NCBI RefSeq assembly: GCF_013385425.1
Contig: NZ_JACAQA010000027.1
Span: 62,001 to 126,000 of the forward strand
DNA: 64,000 nucleotides
From: Pseudomonas gingeri
GTDB lineage: Bacteria; Pseudomonadota; Gammaproteobacteria; Pseudomonadales; Pseudomonadaceae
Reading direction: 5' to 3'
The notes below the pieces were generated by a model. That model did not search any database. It had not been told where the DNA came from and saw only the letters and a list, made by a program, of their open reading frames with translations. Each line of letters starts with the position of its first letter. Positions within the stretch are counted from its first letter, which is position 1. The position numbers were made by a program, and so were the translations under genes. Shown piece after piece: positions 25,648-34,186 of the stretch.

Positions 25648-26544
25648 TCACTTCAGCTGCGCGCAGACTTGCCGAAGGCACCCGCGCAGCCAGCGGTGCG
25701 CGGGATCGGCATCCAGCCGCGGATGCCAGAGCATGGCAACCGTGAACGTCGGCAGCGAGAACGGAAGTTCAAAGCTGTGCATACGGGTACGCAGGTTGCC
25801 GGTGTGGCGCTCGGGCACGGTGGCGATCAAATCGGTGGATCGGGCCAGCGACAGCGCAGTCGAAAATCCGGCAACAAACGTAGCCACCTCCCGTGAAAAC
25901 CCAAGCCGCTCCAGCGCCTCATCGACAGCGCCCTTGTCGAGCACTCGCCGCGCAACACCGATATGCTGGCCGGCCGCATACCGTGCAGGAGTCATTTCAC
26001 CCTGACCCAGCGGATGCTCCCGGCGTACCACGCCAATAAAGCGATCGCGAAACAGCGCCTGGGTCAGCAACTCAGGACCTTGGCTGCTGCCCACCACACC
26101 GGTTTCCAGATCGACACTGCCATCGCGCAGTGGCGCGCTGTCCTTGTCCGGTTTCTGCAGGAAGCGTAGGCGCACCCCGGGCGCCTCTTCAGCGATCCGG
26201 GCCAGCAGCGCAGGACCGAAACTCTCCACAAAACCGTCACGGGTGCGCAGTGTGAACGTGCGGACCAGTTGCTTGAGGTCCAACTGCCCGACAGGTCGCA
26301 GCACGGCTTCGGCGTCCTGCACCAACTGCGCGACCCGCTCGCGCAACTCCAGTGCCCGGGGCGTGGGCACCAGGCCACGCCCTGCCCTGACCAACAACGG
26401 ATCACCGGTGGTTTCCCGCAAACGCGCCAGTGCCCGGCTCATTGCCGAGGGGCTGAGATGCAGGCGCCGGGCAGCGCGCGCCACGTTGCCTTCGGCCAGC
26501 AGCACATCCAGGGTGACCAGTAGATTGAGATCGGGTGTGGACAT
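25648..26544 (-). CDS. LysR-family transcriptional regulator
   Basis: A 298-residue LysR regulator. The HTH is at residues 1-60 (DLNLLVTLDVLLAEGNVARAARRLHLSPSAMSRALARLRE). The ligand domain belongs to the NodD/LeuO-like branch, as shown by the GRGLVPTPRALELRERV linker and the tail AMLWHPRLDADPAHRWLR. It is divergent from an MFS exporter (140-bp spacer), which is its likely target. Confidence 0.92.
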   Translation of the reverse strand: MSTPDLNLLVTLDVLLAEGNVARAARRLHLSPSAMSRALARLRETTGDPLLVRAGRGLVPTPRALELRERVAQLVQDAEAVLRPVGQLDLKQLVRTFTLRTRDGFVESFGPALLARIAEEAPGVRLRFLQKPDKDSAPLRDGSVDLETGVVGSSQGPELLTQALFRDRFIGVVRREHPLGQGEMTPARYAAGQHIGVARRVLDKGAVDEALERLGFSREVATFVAGFSTALSLARSTDLIATVPERHTGNLRTRMHSFELPFSLPTFTVAMLWHPRLDADPAHRWLRGCLRQVCAQLK

Positions 26545-26684
26545 GGACCGCCCCTTGGCATGGCCTGTTCGGATAGCGCGTCAAACGCACGAGTACAGTG
26601 CAAACGGTGCACCTTCCGCCATGTTAGGCGCCGGCGTAGATTTCTGACAGCTCCGCGTTGGGAGTGGCCGAAAAGAGAAGCCGG

Positions 26685-28109
26685 ATGAAACCGATCACTG
26701 CAGGACCCGAAAAGCTCGCGACGAACACCGAGCCACACACACCGTCGGCACGCTGGGCACTGGCCGGCTTGTCGCTGTCGATGCTGCTGTCATCCCTTGG
26801 CACCAGCATCGCCAACGTCGGCCTGCCCACCTTGGCCCAGGCGTTCAACGCGTCCTTCCAGAACGTGCAATGGATCGTCCTCGCGTATCTGCTGACGATC
26901 ACCACCCTGATCGTCAGCGTAGGCCGGCTGGGTGACCTCACCGGTCGGCGGCGCCTGCTCCTGACCGGCATCGTCCTGTTCACCCTGGCCTCGACGCTCT
27001 GTGGTTTCGCCCCCACGCTGGGTCTGCTGATCGGCGCGCGGGCGCTACAAGGCGTCGGCGCGGCGATCATGATGGCCCTGACCCTGGCGTTTGTCGGCGA
27101 AACGGTGACCAAGGCCCGCACCGGCAGTGCCATGGGCTTGCTGGGCACCATGTCCGCCATCGGCACGGCCCTGGGCCCCTCACTGGGCGGGTTCCTGATC
27201 GCCGGGCCGGGCTGGCGCGCGCTCTTCCTCATCAGTGTGCCGCTGGGTGTGCTGGCGTTTATCCTGAGCCACCGCCACCTGCCCGCAGATCGTCAAAGGA
27301 CTCAGCACGAGCGAAGCGGTTTCGACCCACTGGGTACACTGCTACTGGCGCTGACACTGGCGGCCTATGCGCTGGCCATGACCCTGGGACGCGGCCACTT
27401 CGGCCTGCTCAATATCAGCCTGCTAGCGATGGCAGCCCTCGGCCTTGGCCTGTTCGTGTTGACCGAGGCCAAGGTCGCTTCGCCGCTGATTCGCCTGGTG
27501 ATGTTCCGTGACCTCAGGCTGAGCGGGAGCCTGCTGATGAGCGGGCTCGTCTCGGCGGTGATGATGGCGACGCTGGTGGTCGGTCCGTTCTATCTGGCGC
27601 GAGGGCTGGGATTGGACGCGGCTGGGGTCGGGTTGGCGCTCTCAGCCGGGCCTTGTGTCTCGGCGCTGACCGGGGTGCCGGCGGGCCGACTGGCAGACCG
27701 CTTTGGCGCACAGCGCATAACGGTTGTCGGTCTGATGGCCATGACCGTCGGCTGCCTTGCGCTGTCGCTAGTGCCGCAGACCCTCGGGCTGGGCGGCTAC
27801 ATCAGCCCGCTGGTCGTTGTCACTATCGGCTATGCCCTGTTCCAGGCGTCCAACAACAGCGCCGTCATGGGCGAGGTCGGCACGCAGCAACGGGGCGTCG
27901 TTTCCGGCCTGCTCAATCTGTCGCGTAATCTCGGGCTGATCACTGGAGCATCAGCGTTGGGTGCGGTGTTTGTGCTCGCTTCAAAGGCAGCCGACATCAC
28001 CAGCGCGTCCCCCGAAGCCGTCGCCAGCGGCATGCGGACGACCTTTGCCACGGCACTGGCACTGGTTGTCGTCGCACTGGCCGTGGCGCTGGTCGTCAAG
28101 AAAAGATAA
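26685..28109 (+). CDS. MFS drug/metabolite exporter (DHA2-like)
   Basis: A 474-residue major-facilitator transporter of the EmrB/QacA type with 12-14 hydrophobic segments. The motif A GRLGDLTGRRRLLL follows TM2 and the motif C LGPSLGGFLIAGPGWRALFLI lies in TM5. An ATG at 26685 is preferred to 26658, since only the former gives a usual cytoplasmic N-terminus. Its regulator is the divergent LysR. The substrate is unknown, probably a toxic compound or a secreted metabolite. Confidence 0.92.
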   Translation: MKPITAGPEKLATNTEPHTPSARWALAGLSLSMLLSSLGTSIANVGLPTLAQAFNASFQNVQWIVLAYLLTITTLIVSVGRLGDLTGRRRLLLTGIVLFTLASTLCGFAPTLGLLIGARALQGVGAAIMMALTLAFVGETVTKARTGSAMGLLGTMSAIGTALGPSLGGFLIAGPGWRALFLISVPLGVLAFILSHRHLPADRQRTQHERSGFDPLGTLLLALTLAAYALAMTLGRGHFGLLNISLLAMAALGLGLFVLTEAKVASPLIRLVMFRDLRLSGSLLMSGLVSAVMMATLVVGPFYLARGLGLDAAGVGLALSAGPCVSALTGVPAGRLADRFGAQRITVVGLMAMTVGCLALSLVPQTLGLGGYISPLVVVTIGYALFQASNNSAVMGEVGTQQRGVVSGLLNLSRNLGLITGASALGAVFVLASKAADITSASPEAVASGMRTTFATALALVVVALAVALVVKKR

Positions 28110-28128
28110 CGCTGCGCAATACTGCCAG

Positions 28129-28761
28129 CTACAACGCAGGACGCTGGAACCCGACCCACTCCTGCACGGCAGGCCGCTGCCATTGGCGTTGCGCATATTC
28201 CACCAGGACAGGTGGCACGTCGTCACCGTTGAGGACCAGCCGGTTGAGCATCAGCGCCAGGTCGGTATCGGCAATCGACCATTGACCGAACAGGTGCTCA
28301 CGGCCATCCGCCAGCAGTGCCTGGGCGGCCGCGAACAGCTTGCGCGTCGCCGCCTCGGCCGCTGGCGACAAGGGCCCCGACTTGATGCCATAAAACACCA
28401 CCACGGTGGAGCGCTCCTGCCGGATCGGTATCAGGTCACTGCGCAGCCAGGCCTGGACCTGCCGGGCCTGCGCGCGCTGTTGACGGTCCTGCGGATAAAC
28501 CGGCACCTGCGGGAATGTCTCTTCCAGATACTCGGCAATCGCCGACGACTCGGACAAGGCAAAGTCGCCATGCACCAGGGTCGGCACCCGCTGGGTCAGC
28601 GACAGGCTGGCGTAGCCTTCAGCCTGGTTTTCCAGGGTGTCGAGGTCCAGGGGGATCAGTTCGAAGTCGATGCCCTTTTCCCGCAGCACGACGAAATCCG
28701 ACATGGCATAAGGGCTGGTGAATTGAGCATCGACATACAGTTGCAGGCGGGGATCACGCAC
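28129..28761 (-). CDS. yfcF: Glutathione S-transferase YfcF
   Basis: A 210-residue glutathione transferase. Sequence segments match E. coli YfcF (214 residues) closely: RVPTLVHGDFALSESSAIAEYLE, ARARQ-like QARQVQAWLRSDLIPIR, ADTDLALMLNRLVL. The N-terminal thioredoxin-like half has the GSH-contacting ESSA. YfcF has GSH transferase/peroxidase activity and protects against peroxide in E. coli. It is a single gene between two MFS transporters. Confidence 0.92.
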   Translation of the reverse strand: MRDPRLQLYVDAQFTSPYAMSDFVVLREKGIDFELIPLDLDTLENQAEGYASLSLTQRVPTLVHGDFALSESSAIAEYLEETFPQVPVYPQDRQQRAQARQVQAWLRSDLIPIRQERSTVVVFYGIKSGPLSPAAEAATRKLFAAAQALLADGREHLFGQWSIADTDLALMLNRLVLNGDDVPPVLVEYAQRQWQRPAVQEWVGFQRPAL

Positions 28762-28868
28762 GACACATCTCCATATCCATAGGTGGGAGAGGACACGCTA
28801 CGGGATTGGCCGTCATAAATGAAATGCATGATTTTCATGCGCGCATTCCCTGCGGGAATACCGTGGTT

Positions 28869-30077
28869 TCAGCGGTCCAGCGCCCTCTGTACACACCAGG
28901 ACAATGGCAGCGTCAGCAGCACCATCGCCGCCAGGGCCATCACCGCGATCGGGATTCCGGTCAGGTCACCCAGTCCCCCGAACAACACCGGCGCCAACGC
29001 CCCACCGCCGATGGTTCCGGTATAGAACAGCGCAAATGCCTGCTCGCGCTTGCCCGCTTCCGACAACTCCGGCACTACACCATAGAGCACCGACGATGTC
29101 CCGTTCAGAACCAGCCCCAGCAACGGCAGCATCACCATCATGCCGGACAGCGGCAGATATACCGCCAGCACGATCAACACCGAAGTAGCCGATTCCGTCA
29201 GCCACACGGTCTTCATCATGCCGATACGCGCGCCCAGGTAACCGCAGAACAACTTGCCGAACGCGCCGCCCACGAACAACAGCATCAACGCCAGGCCGAT
29301 ACCCGCCGTCCCAGCCCCCTTGCTGCTCAGCAGGAAAGGCAGGAAGGTGAGAAAGCCCATGCGCACCGCGCTGTCCAGCGTGCCCGTCAGCAGCAGCGCA
29401 CGCAGCCCGTTGGCGGAGCCTTTGCCTATCGGTGTCGCGGAGGCTTTCCGAGGCCCGGGCGACGTTGCCGCCTGTGTCGGAACCAGCCACCACAGCAGCG
29501 CGGCGGCAGCCAGGCCAAGTACGCCCATCAGCGTGACACTGGCGCGCCAACTGACGACCGTCAACAACAAGCCTACCAGTCCCGGGAGCAACGTCTTGCC
29601 GATATCGCCGGAAAAATTGTATTGCGACAGCGCCTCCTTGACCCCGCCACCCGCCTCATGGGTATCGGTGATCAGCGAGGATGCCAGCGGGTGCTGGGTG
29701 CTGGCGCCCAACCCACCCAGCAGCAGCGCCAACAGCAGCATCGTCAACCCTCCGGCCTGGCCGACGAGCAGGTACGCCAAGCCGGCCAGTGCGGTGCCAC
29801 CCACCAACAAACGCTCTCTCCCCCAGCGTCTGGCGGCCCGGCTCGCCAACAACTGGAAACCGGCCATCATCCCGGAATAGGCTCCACGCAGCAGCCCCAC
29901 CTGCGCGTAACTCATGCCGAACTGTGCCTGCCAGATTGGCAGCAACACATAGATAACATCGGTCAGGCCGTCATGCACGGCATGGGCGCTACAGGCCGCC
30001 AGCAGGGACCGACGACGTAAAGAGGTCTCGACGGGTGGCGACCCGCTCAATGTGAGTGGGCTTTTCAAATCGGTCAT
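28869..30077 (-). CDS. MFS transporter, fosmidomycin-resistance (Fsr) type
   Basis: A 402-residue transporter with 12 hydrophobic segments, resembling Fsr-like exporters (SAHAVHDGLTDVIYVLLP at residues 31-48 is the Fsr-type TM1 signature; GLGASTQHPLASSLITD around TM4). It is divergent from a LysR regulator (108-bp A/T-rich spacer at 30078-30185, with two possible operator-like segments). The substrate is unknown. Confidence 0.9.
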   Translation of the reverse strand: MTDLKSPLTLSGSPPVETSLRRRSLLAACSAHAVHDGLTDVIYVLLPIWQAQFGMSYAQVGLLRGAYSGMMAGFQLLASRAARRWGRERLLVGGTALAGLAYLLVGQAGGLTMLLLALLLGGLGASTQHPLASSLITDTHEAGGGVKEALSQYNFSGDIGKTLLPGLVGLLLTVVSWRASVTLMGVLGLAAAALLWWLVPTQAATSPGPRKASATPIGKGSANGLRALLLTGTLDSAVRMGFLTFLPFLLSSKGAGTAGIGLALMLLFVGGAFGKLFCGYLGARIGMMKTVWLTESATSVLIVLAVYLPLSGMMVMLPLLGLVLNGTSSVLYGVVPELSEAGKREQAFALFYTGTIGGGALAPVLFGGLGDLTGIPIAVMALAAMVLLTLPLSWCVQRALDR

Positions 30078-30185
30078 TGTATTAACTCACAGAGCCTCTC
30101 GTTTTATGACGAAAAGACTTTATAGAATACGCAGACTGGCAAAGACCAATACCAAATTCGAACCGATCAATACCCAAGGACCAGG

Positions 30186-31094
30186 ATGCTCGATCTACGC
30201 AGGTTGCGTTACTTCTTGACCGTTGCCGAGGAACTGCATTTCGGCCGTGCAGCACTGCGCCTGCACCTTGCCCAACCGCCCCTGACCCGGCAGATTTCGG
30301 CCCTGGAAGTCGAACTGGGGTTTCGCCTTTTCGACCGCACCAGCCGCAGCGTATCGCTCACGCCTCAAGGCCGCGCCTTCCTGCCTTACGCCCGCTCCGT
30401 GCTGGAGCAAGTCGACCTGGCCAAAGTCATCGCCGACAAATTGGCGGCTGGCACTGCCGGTCAGCTTGTCCTGGGTTATGCCAGCTCGATTGCCCTGTCG
30501 GATATTTTCAGCCAGGCCATTCGGGCCTTCGCCCAGCGTTTTCCAGAGGTTCAACTGACATTGGTGGAAAGCGCTTCAGGTGCCCTGGTGGCGCAGATCG
30601 TCGACGGGCGCATCGATATCGGCATGAGCCGTCTGCCACCGTCCGACGGGCAAACCGAGGTCCAGTCACTGTCCCTGGGCGAGGAGCAACTGGTGGCCGC
30701 CCTCTCCAGTGACGACCCGCTGGCCGATCAATCCCAGGTGACCCTGGCGCAACTCAGTGCGCGCCCGTTGATACGCTATCCGACCGATTACGGCTCGGGG
30801 CTCAACACGATTATCGAGCACCTCTACCAACGCCATGGCCTGCCCTTGCAGCCCGGGCCGGCCGGACGGCAGATCACCTCGATCATCGCCCTCGTGGCTG
30901 CCGGCCAGGGCGTTGCACTGGTGCCTCACTGCACCCGGACCCTGGCAAAAAAAGGCGTGACCTACCGCCCCGTGACCGATCCCGACGCCTGTGCGCCTCT
31001 GCTGGTACTCACTCGCGCGCAAGGACGCAGCCTGCTGGTCGAGGCGTTCATGGGGGTGATCGACGAGCTTCGACAGGCTCAGGAGTCCGGCTGA
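30186..31094 (+). CDS. LysR-family regulator (CatR/BenM-like)
   Basis: A 302-residue LysR regulator. It has the HTH (LRRLRYFLTVAEELHFGRAA) and an effector domain of the CatR/TcbR/BenM group, with LTLVESASGALVAQIVDGRIDIGMSRLP and GQGVALVPHC. It is divergent from the Fsr-type MFS gene, probably its target. ATG 30186 follows directly on the spacer. It ends one base before the stop of a convergent HTH gene. Confidence 0.92.
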   Translation: MLDLRRLRYFLTVAEELHFGRAALRLHLAQPPLTRQISALEVELGFRLFDRTSRSVSLTPQGRAFLPYARSVLEQVDLAKVIADKLAAGTAGQLVLGYASSIALSDIFSQAIRAFAQRFPEVQLTLVESASGALVAQIVDGRIDIGMSRLPPSDGQTEVQSLSLGEEQLVAALSSDDPLADQSQVTLAQLSARPLIRYPTDYGSGLNTIIEHLYQRHGLPLQPGPAGRQITSIIALVAAGQGVALVPHCTRTLAKKGVTYRPVTDPDACAPLLVLTRAQGRSLLVEAFMGVIDELRQAQESG

Positions 31095-31526
31095 TCAGGC
31101 CGCATGAGCCTCAACCCACTTATCCTGACAATGCTGGAAAGTGGCCCCCTCATCGGCGGGGGTGCCGGGCTCGACCCTCACCGGACCGTAATTGACGTGT
31201 ATGTATGCCGAAAACCATGCGCGCATCGCGATATCGGAAGCGCCTGGCACGGGGTAGCTGCCTTTTTTCTCCCAATTGGCGATGGTCTGCACGTCGACAC
31301 GAAAAAGCGCCGCGGCTTCCTCCTGGACCAGATCCTGCTCCTTCCTGAGAAATCGAAACTGATGCCCTGTCATGGGCTTTTTCTGCCGAAGGATATCAAG
31401 TGCAATTGCACGATGCAGGCCTTCGACATCCTCGATTTTCACACCTTGGCCATAGGACGACTCGACAATCGTGTAGCCGTTTTTCAGATAGATACCTTCC
31501 AGGCCGCTACCTGTGTATTCAAACAT
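31095..31526 (-). CDS. HTH-domain protein, antitoxin-like partner of DUF4258
   Basis: A 143-residue protein. An N-terminal YgiT/MqsA-like half without Cys zinc ligands is followed by an XRE-like HTH (residues 60-95: FLRKEQDLVQEEAAALFRVDVQTIANWEKKG) and a short C-terminal tail. ATG 31526 has GGGAGGTGAG upstream and lies inside the end of the DUF4258 gene, whose TGA is at 31519-31521, so the two overlap by eight bases and are co-translated. By arrangement, toxin first and DNA-binding antitoxin second, it looks like an HTH antitoxin that also represses the operon. Confidence 0.75.
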   Translation of the reverse strand: MFEYTGSGLEGIYLKNGYTIVESSYGQGVKIEDVEGLHRAIALDILRQKKPMTGHQFRFLRKEQDLVQEEAAALFRVDVQTIANWEKKGSYPVPGASDIAMRAWFSAYIHVNYGPVRVEPGTPADEGATFQHCQDKWVEAHAA

Positions 31527-31845
31527 CACTCACCTCCCATACGGTGACGGCGATGACCTCGCCGGGATCAAGAACCGGCTTCACCGCTGCGACCACACAC
31601 ACGATGTCTCGCGGGGGCAGCTCGCACATCTTGAATTCGAAGCTTTTGTGTTCAGCACTGTACGTGGGGCCTTTAATGATGACCCCACGTTGCAAGCACC
31701 TCAGCGCCTCCACCATCGTGACCCCGCGCTCCTTCAGCCGCTGCAGGAAATGATGAGTCAGGATGACGCGGTAAGAGTCCTGCGCAAGCCTGTGAACAAG
31801 ACTTTCGAGCGCTCTCGGTGACCACAACGGTAGATTATCGCTCAT
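31519..31845 (-). CDS. DUF4258 domain protein, putative toxin
   Basis: A 108-residue DUF4258 protein. The signature segment YRVILTHHFLQRLKERGVTMVEALRCL (His/Arg-rich, residues 25-51) is followed by KGPTYSAEHKSFEFKMCELP and the final strand VIAVTVWEV. DUF4258 has RelE-like features and occurs with HTH genes in toxin-antitoxin-like modules. The ATG at 31845 has only AGG at -10 as an RBS and lies very close to the promoter palindrome at 31851-31867. Toxicity has not been shown for this protein. Confidence 0.8.
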   Translation of the reverse strand: MSDNLPLWSPRALESLVHRLAQDSYRVILTHHFLQRLKERGVTMVEALRCLQRGVIIKGPTYSAEHKSFEFKMCELPPRDIVCVVAAVKPVLDPGEVIAVTVWEVSDV

Positions 31846-31850
31846 ACGAA

Positions 31851-31867
31851 CCTATAATATTTATAGG
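31851..31867 (-). promoter_or_regulatory. Promoter/operator palindrome of the DUF4258-HTH operon
   Basis: A perfect CCTATAA-TAT-TTATAGG dyad starts six bases before the DUF4258 start codon. It overlaps the likely -10 region (TATAAA/TATTAT on the minus strand), which would let a bound HTH antitoxin block transcription. Confidence 0.65.
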
Positions 31868-32041
31868 CTGCGCAATGGTAGAGTGCAACCTTTGTTTGTC
31901 AACGTGTGTGTGAAAATACCGCCAGGACACTGACTGACCTTTGCCGCGGAGCTCGGCGTCAGCCGAGGTGGCAGGTCTGCGATGTGATTGAAATCATAGA
32001 CACGGGAAGAACTTTCGCGAGCGCTTAAGTGTTTCTGTTGG

Positions 32042-32229
32042 TCTCTGGAAAATTGACCTTTTTTCCGCCACGCTCATTCTGAAAATTTGAGTGAATGAAC
32101 TCGCCAGAGACACACAGATGAAAGATCTTTTTAATTTGAAGGATGTTTCCTAAAAGATCTCAGCCCGGAGAGTGTCAGATTTTTTGTGTGCAGGCTGGTA
32201 ATGGCCTGCCGTTAGTCAGGCCTTTTTTT
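32042..32229 (+). ncRNA. Structured non-coding segment with terminator (sRNA or leader candidate)
   Basis: The 566 bases 31868-32433 hold no ordinary gene. Within them lie a perfect GTCTCTGG/CCAGAGAC pair (32042-32049, 32104-32111), an 11-codon frame (32118-32153, MKDLFNLKDVS) enclosed by an AGATCTTTT/AAAAGATCT pair (32123-32131, 32152-32160), and an intrinsic terminator GGCCTG-CCGTTAGT-CAGGCC followed by T7 (32203-32229). This could be a small RNA or an attenuator/leader before the DUF3761 gene. No promoter is certain and no known RNA family is recognised. Confidence 0.35.
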
Positions 32230-32433
32230 CACCAGGTCGGCCTTCACCGCCATCCTCATACACGAAGATCTATCTGCAACCTGCCTGAAGAGCACCGCTT
32301 ACACAGCCCCCGGCGCCAAGCGCCCAACATTGCCTCCGGACTGATTCCAAATCGCTACCATCCTAATGAAAAGAAATGTACGGTAATCGCCACCGTACGA
32401 ATCTCCTCCAGCACACCAAGGATCGGTCAGCCC

Positions 32434-32715
32434 ATGAAACTCGCCTACCTGGCGCTTGCCGCCTGTTTGATTTTCCAACCCGCTTTCGCCAGGTCCGATA
32501 CGGATCGTCAAGCCTTCACCCCAAACGAGTCGCAATTGATCGAGCACGGCTCGTATATCAATAAAGACGGAAACACCGTACACAGTCCCGCTCACACCAA
32601 ATCAGACCGAGCTCCCGAGGGTGCCACGGCCAAGTGCCGCGACAAGACTTACAGTTTCAGCCAGCATCGGCGTGGAACCTGCTCACGGCACGGCGGTGTG
32701 ATGGCTTGGTTGTAG
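32434..32715 (+). CDS. Exported DUF3761 protein
   Basis: A 93-residue secreted protein. Signal peptide 1-19 (cleavage after AFA) is followed by the DUF3761 pattern: SYINKDGNTVHSPAH, then ATAKCRDKTYSFSQHRRGTCSRHGGVMAWL, with its two Cys likely disulfide-bonded. ATG 32434 is preceded by AAGGATCGG; the 190-residue frame that begins at 32143 is not supported by family length. Function unknown. Confidence 0.85.
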   Translation: MKLAYLALAACLIFQPAFARSDTDRQAFTPNESQLIEHGSYINKDGNTVHSPAHTKSDRAPEGATAKCRDKTYSFSQHRRGTCSRHGGVMAWL

Positions 32716-32766
32716 AGAGCGTCCAAAAGACGAAGCGCTTATTCGCAACCCTTCAGGAGCCCGACA

Positions 32767-33240
32767 ATGACGAAACCCTTTGGCATCACCCTCGCCTTCA
32801 CATTGCTCCTCGCGCTATCGAATACAGCCGCGGCTGAAACAGCTCATGAATCAGCCCGCAGTTTCGTTGCCCAATCCCATGCCGGCGACGATCTCGCCGC
32901 CATCGCACTATCGGCCGCCAAGCACACACAAACCTACGGGACGCTCGTTGCGAAGCTGGGGGCTGTCGGGGCAGACACAGCCGTGTCGAGCGAAATCACT
33001 GCGCTACTCCCGCAGTACCAGCCGAAATGGGACCAGAACCTTGCCGCCGCCTATGAGAAGTCTTTCTCCTCAGAAGAGCTATCGTCGCTGGCGTCTAAAG
33101 GTCGAGACTCAAAATACGCCGGTAAAGTGATAGAGCGACAATCGGCAATCGGGAAAGACATGCAGTCCAGCTCAGGCCCGATTCTGATTTCCCTGATAAC
33201 CGAAGCACTTGAGGCATGCCTTTCCAAAAACGGCTTGTAA
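32767..33240 (+). CDS. Exported hypothetical protein (DUF2059-like)
   Basis: A 157-residue exported protein. The signal peptide spans residues 1-23 (cleavage after AAA) and the mature part is all helical. The segment NLAAAYEKSFSSEELSSLASKGRDSKYAGKVIERQ resembles the FSxEEL region of DUF2059 proteins. It lies 51 bp downstream of the DUF3761 gene on the same strand; the AGGAGC before ATG is a good ribosome-binding site. Function unknown. Confidence 0.65.
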   Translation: MTKPFGITLAFTLLLALSNTAAAETAHESARSFVAQSHAGDDLAAIALSAAKHTQTYGTLVAKLGAVGADTAVSSEITALLPQYQPKWDQNLAAAYEKSFSSEELSSLASKGRDSKYAGKVIERQSAIGKDMQSSSGPILISLITEALEACLSKNGL

Positions 33241-33355
33241 ACAAGGGCTGCGAACCACCAGCGGCACATTGACAAGGTCGATGTCCATCACAAAATTTCA
33301 TAACCTTTGAGCTATCCTCGGCGCCCAGGACTCGATCTACGCCAAAGGAATGAAG

Positions 33356-33925
33356 ATGACATTGACTGCCGAACGTTTGCTCAGCCTGGCCATGGCCAAC
33401 CCGGTAAACGCTGAAATCGCCTCACGCCTGCCATCCCTCGGTTTGAGTCAATGCATGCTCACGGCGGGCTGTCTGTTCCAGGCCGTCTGGAATCAGCATT
33501 CGGACCTGCCAGCCGAGTGGGGCGTCAAGGATTACGACGCTTTCTACTTCGACAATGACCTCTCCTGGGAAGCCGAAAACGAGGTTATCCAGGCCACTCA
33601 ACAGCTCTTCCAGGACCTTGGCGTCAACATCGATATCAAGAACCAGGCGCGCGTCCATCTTTGGTATGCCCAACGGTTCGGCAGAACCTATGCTCGGCTG
33701 GAGTCGGCCAAAGAAGGCATTGATCGTTACCTTATTGCCGGCACTTGCATCGGACTGGATGTTGCCACGGGTGAAGTCTATGCACCCTACGGCCTGACCG
33801 ATATCGAACAAGGCCTGCTTCGGATCAATCCGGCACATCCCGAACCCGATTTGTTCGAGCAGAAGGCGAAAAGTTATCAGGCTCGCTGGCCTTGGCTGAA
33901 GGTCGTGGGAACCAACCGTTCCTAA
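33356..33925 (+). CDS. Nucleotidyltransferase-like protein (PF06042)
   Basis: A 189-residue protein of the DUF925/YiaD-like nucleotidyltransferase family. It shows LTAGCLFQAVWNQHSDLPAEWGVKDYDAFYFD, where WGVKDYDAFYFD carries the family's metal-binding Asp pair. It then has NEVIQATQQLFQDL, VHLWYAQRFG and a tail with WPWLKV. Start 33356 is chosen because AAAGGA sits six bases upstream; the ATG at 33350 has almost no spacing. Its substrate is unknown. It stands alone. Confidence 0.85.
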   Translation: MTLTAERLLSLAMANPVNAEIASRLPSLGLSQCMLTAGCLFQAVWNQHSDLPAEWGVKDYDAFYFDNDLSWEAENEVIQATQQLFQDLGVNIDIKNQARVHLWYAQRFGRTYARLESAKEGIDRYLIAGTCIGLDVATGEVYAPYGLTDIEQGLLRINPAHPEPDLFEQKAKSYQARWPWLKVVGTNRS

Positions 33926-34186
33926 AAACCGTATCACTTTGCAAAGATGCTCAAAGTAACTGGGCCGTCAGGCGGTCAAAATAAAGAGCGGCAGCGCTTG
34001 CGCGAGCGCATTGTGTAAAAGCCGTTCTATTTCTTAAATGCTTGGTTGCACATTTTTATCTGGAGCCTAATGTCAGAGCCGATCATTTCTGACAATAATC
34101 CACCTGTTTTGCCAATAAGCGGTCTCTCCTGCTCCCAGGATTCCCCTAGCCCCGCTCACTGCCTTCGGACAAGGACCGTCGCCACC

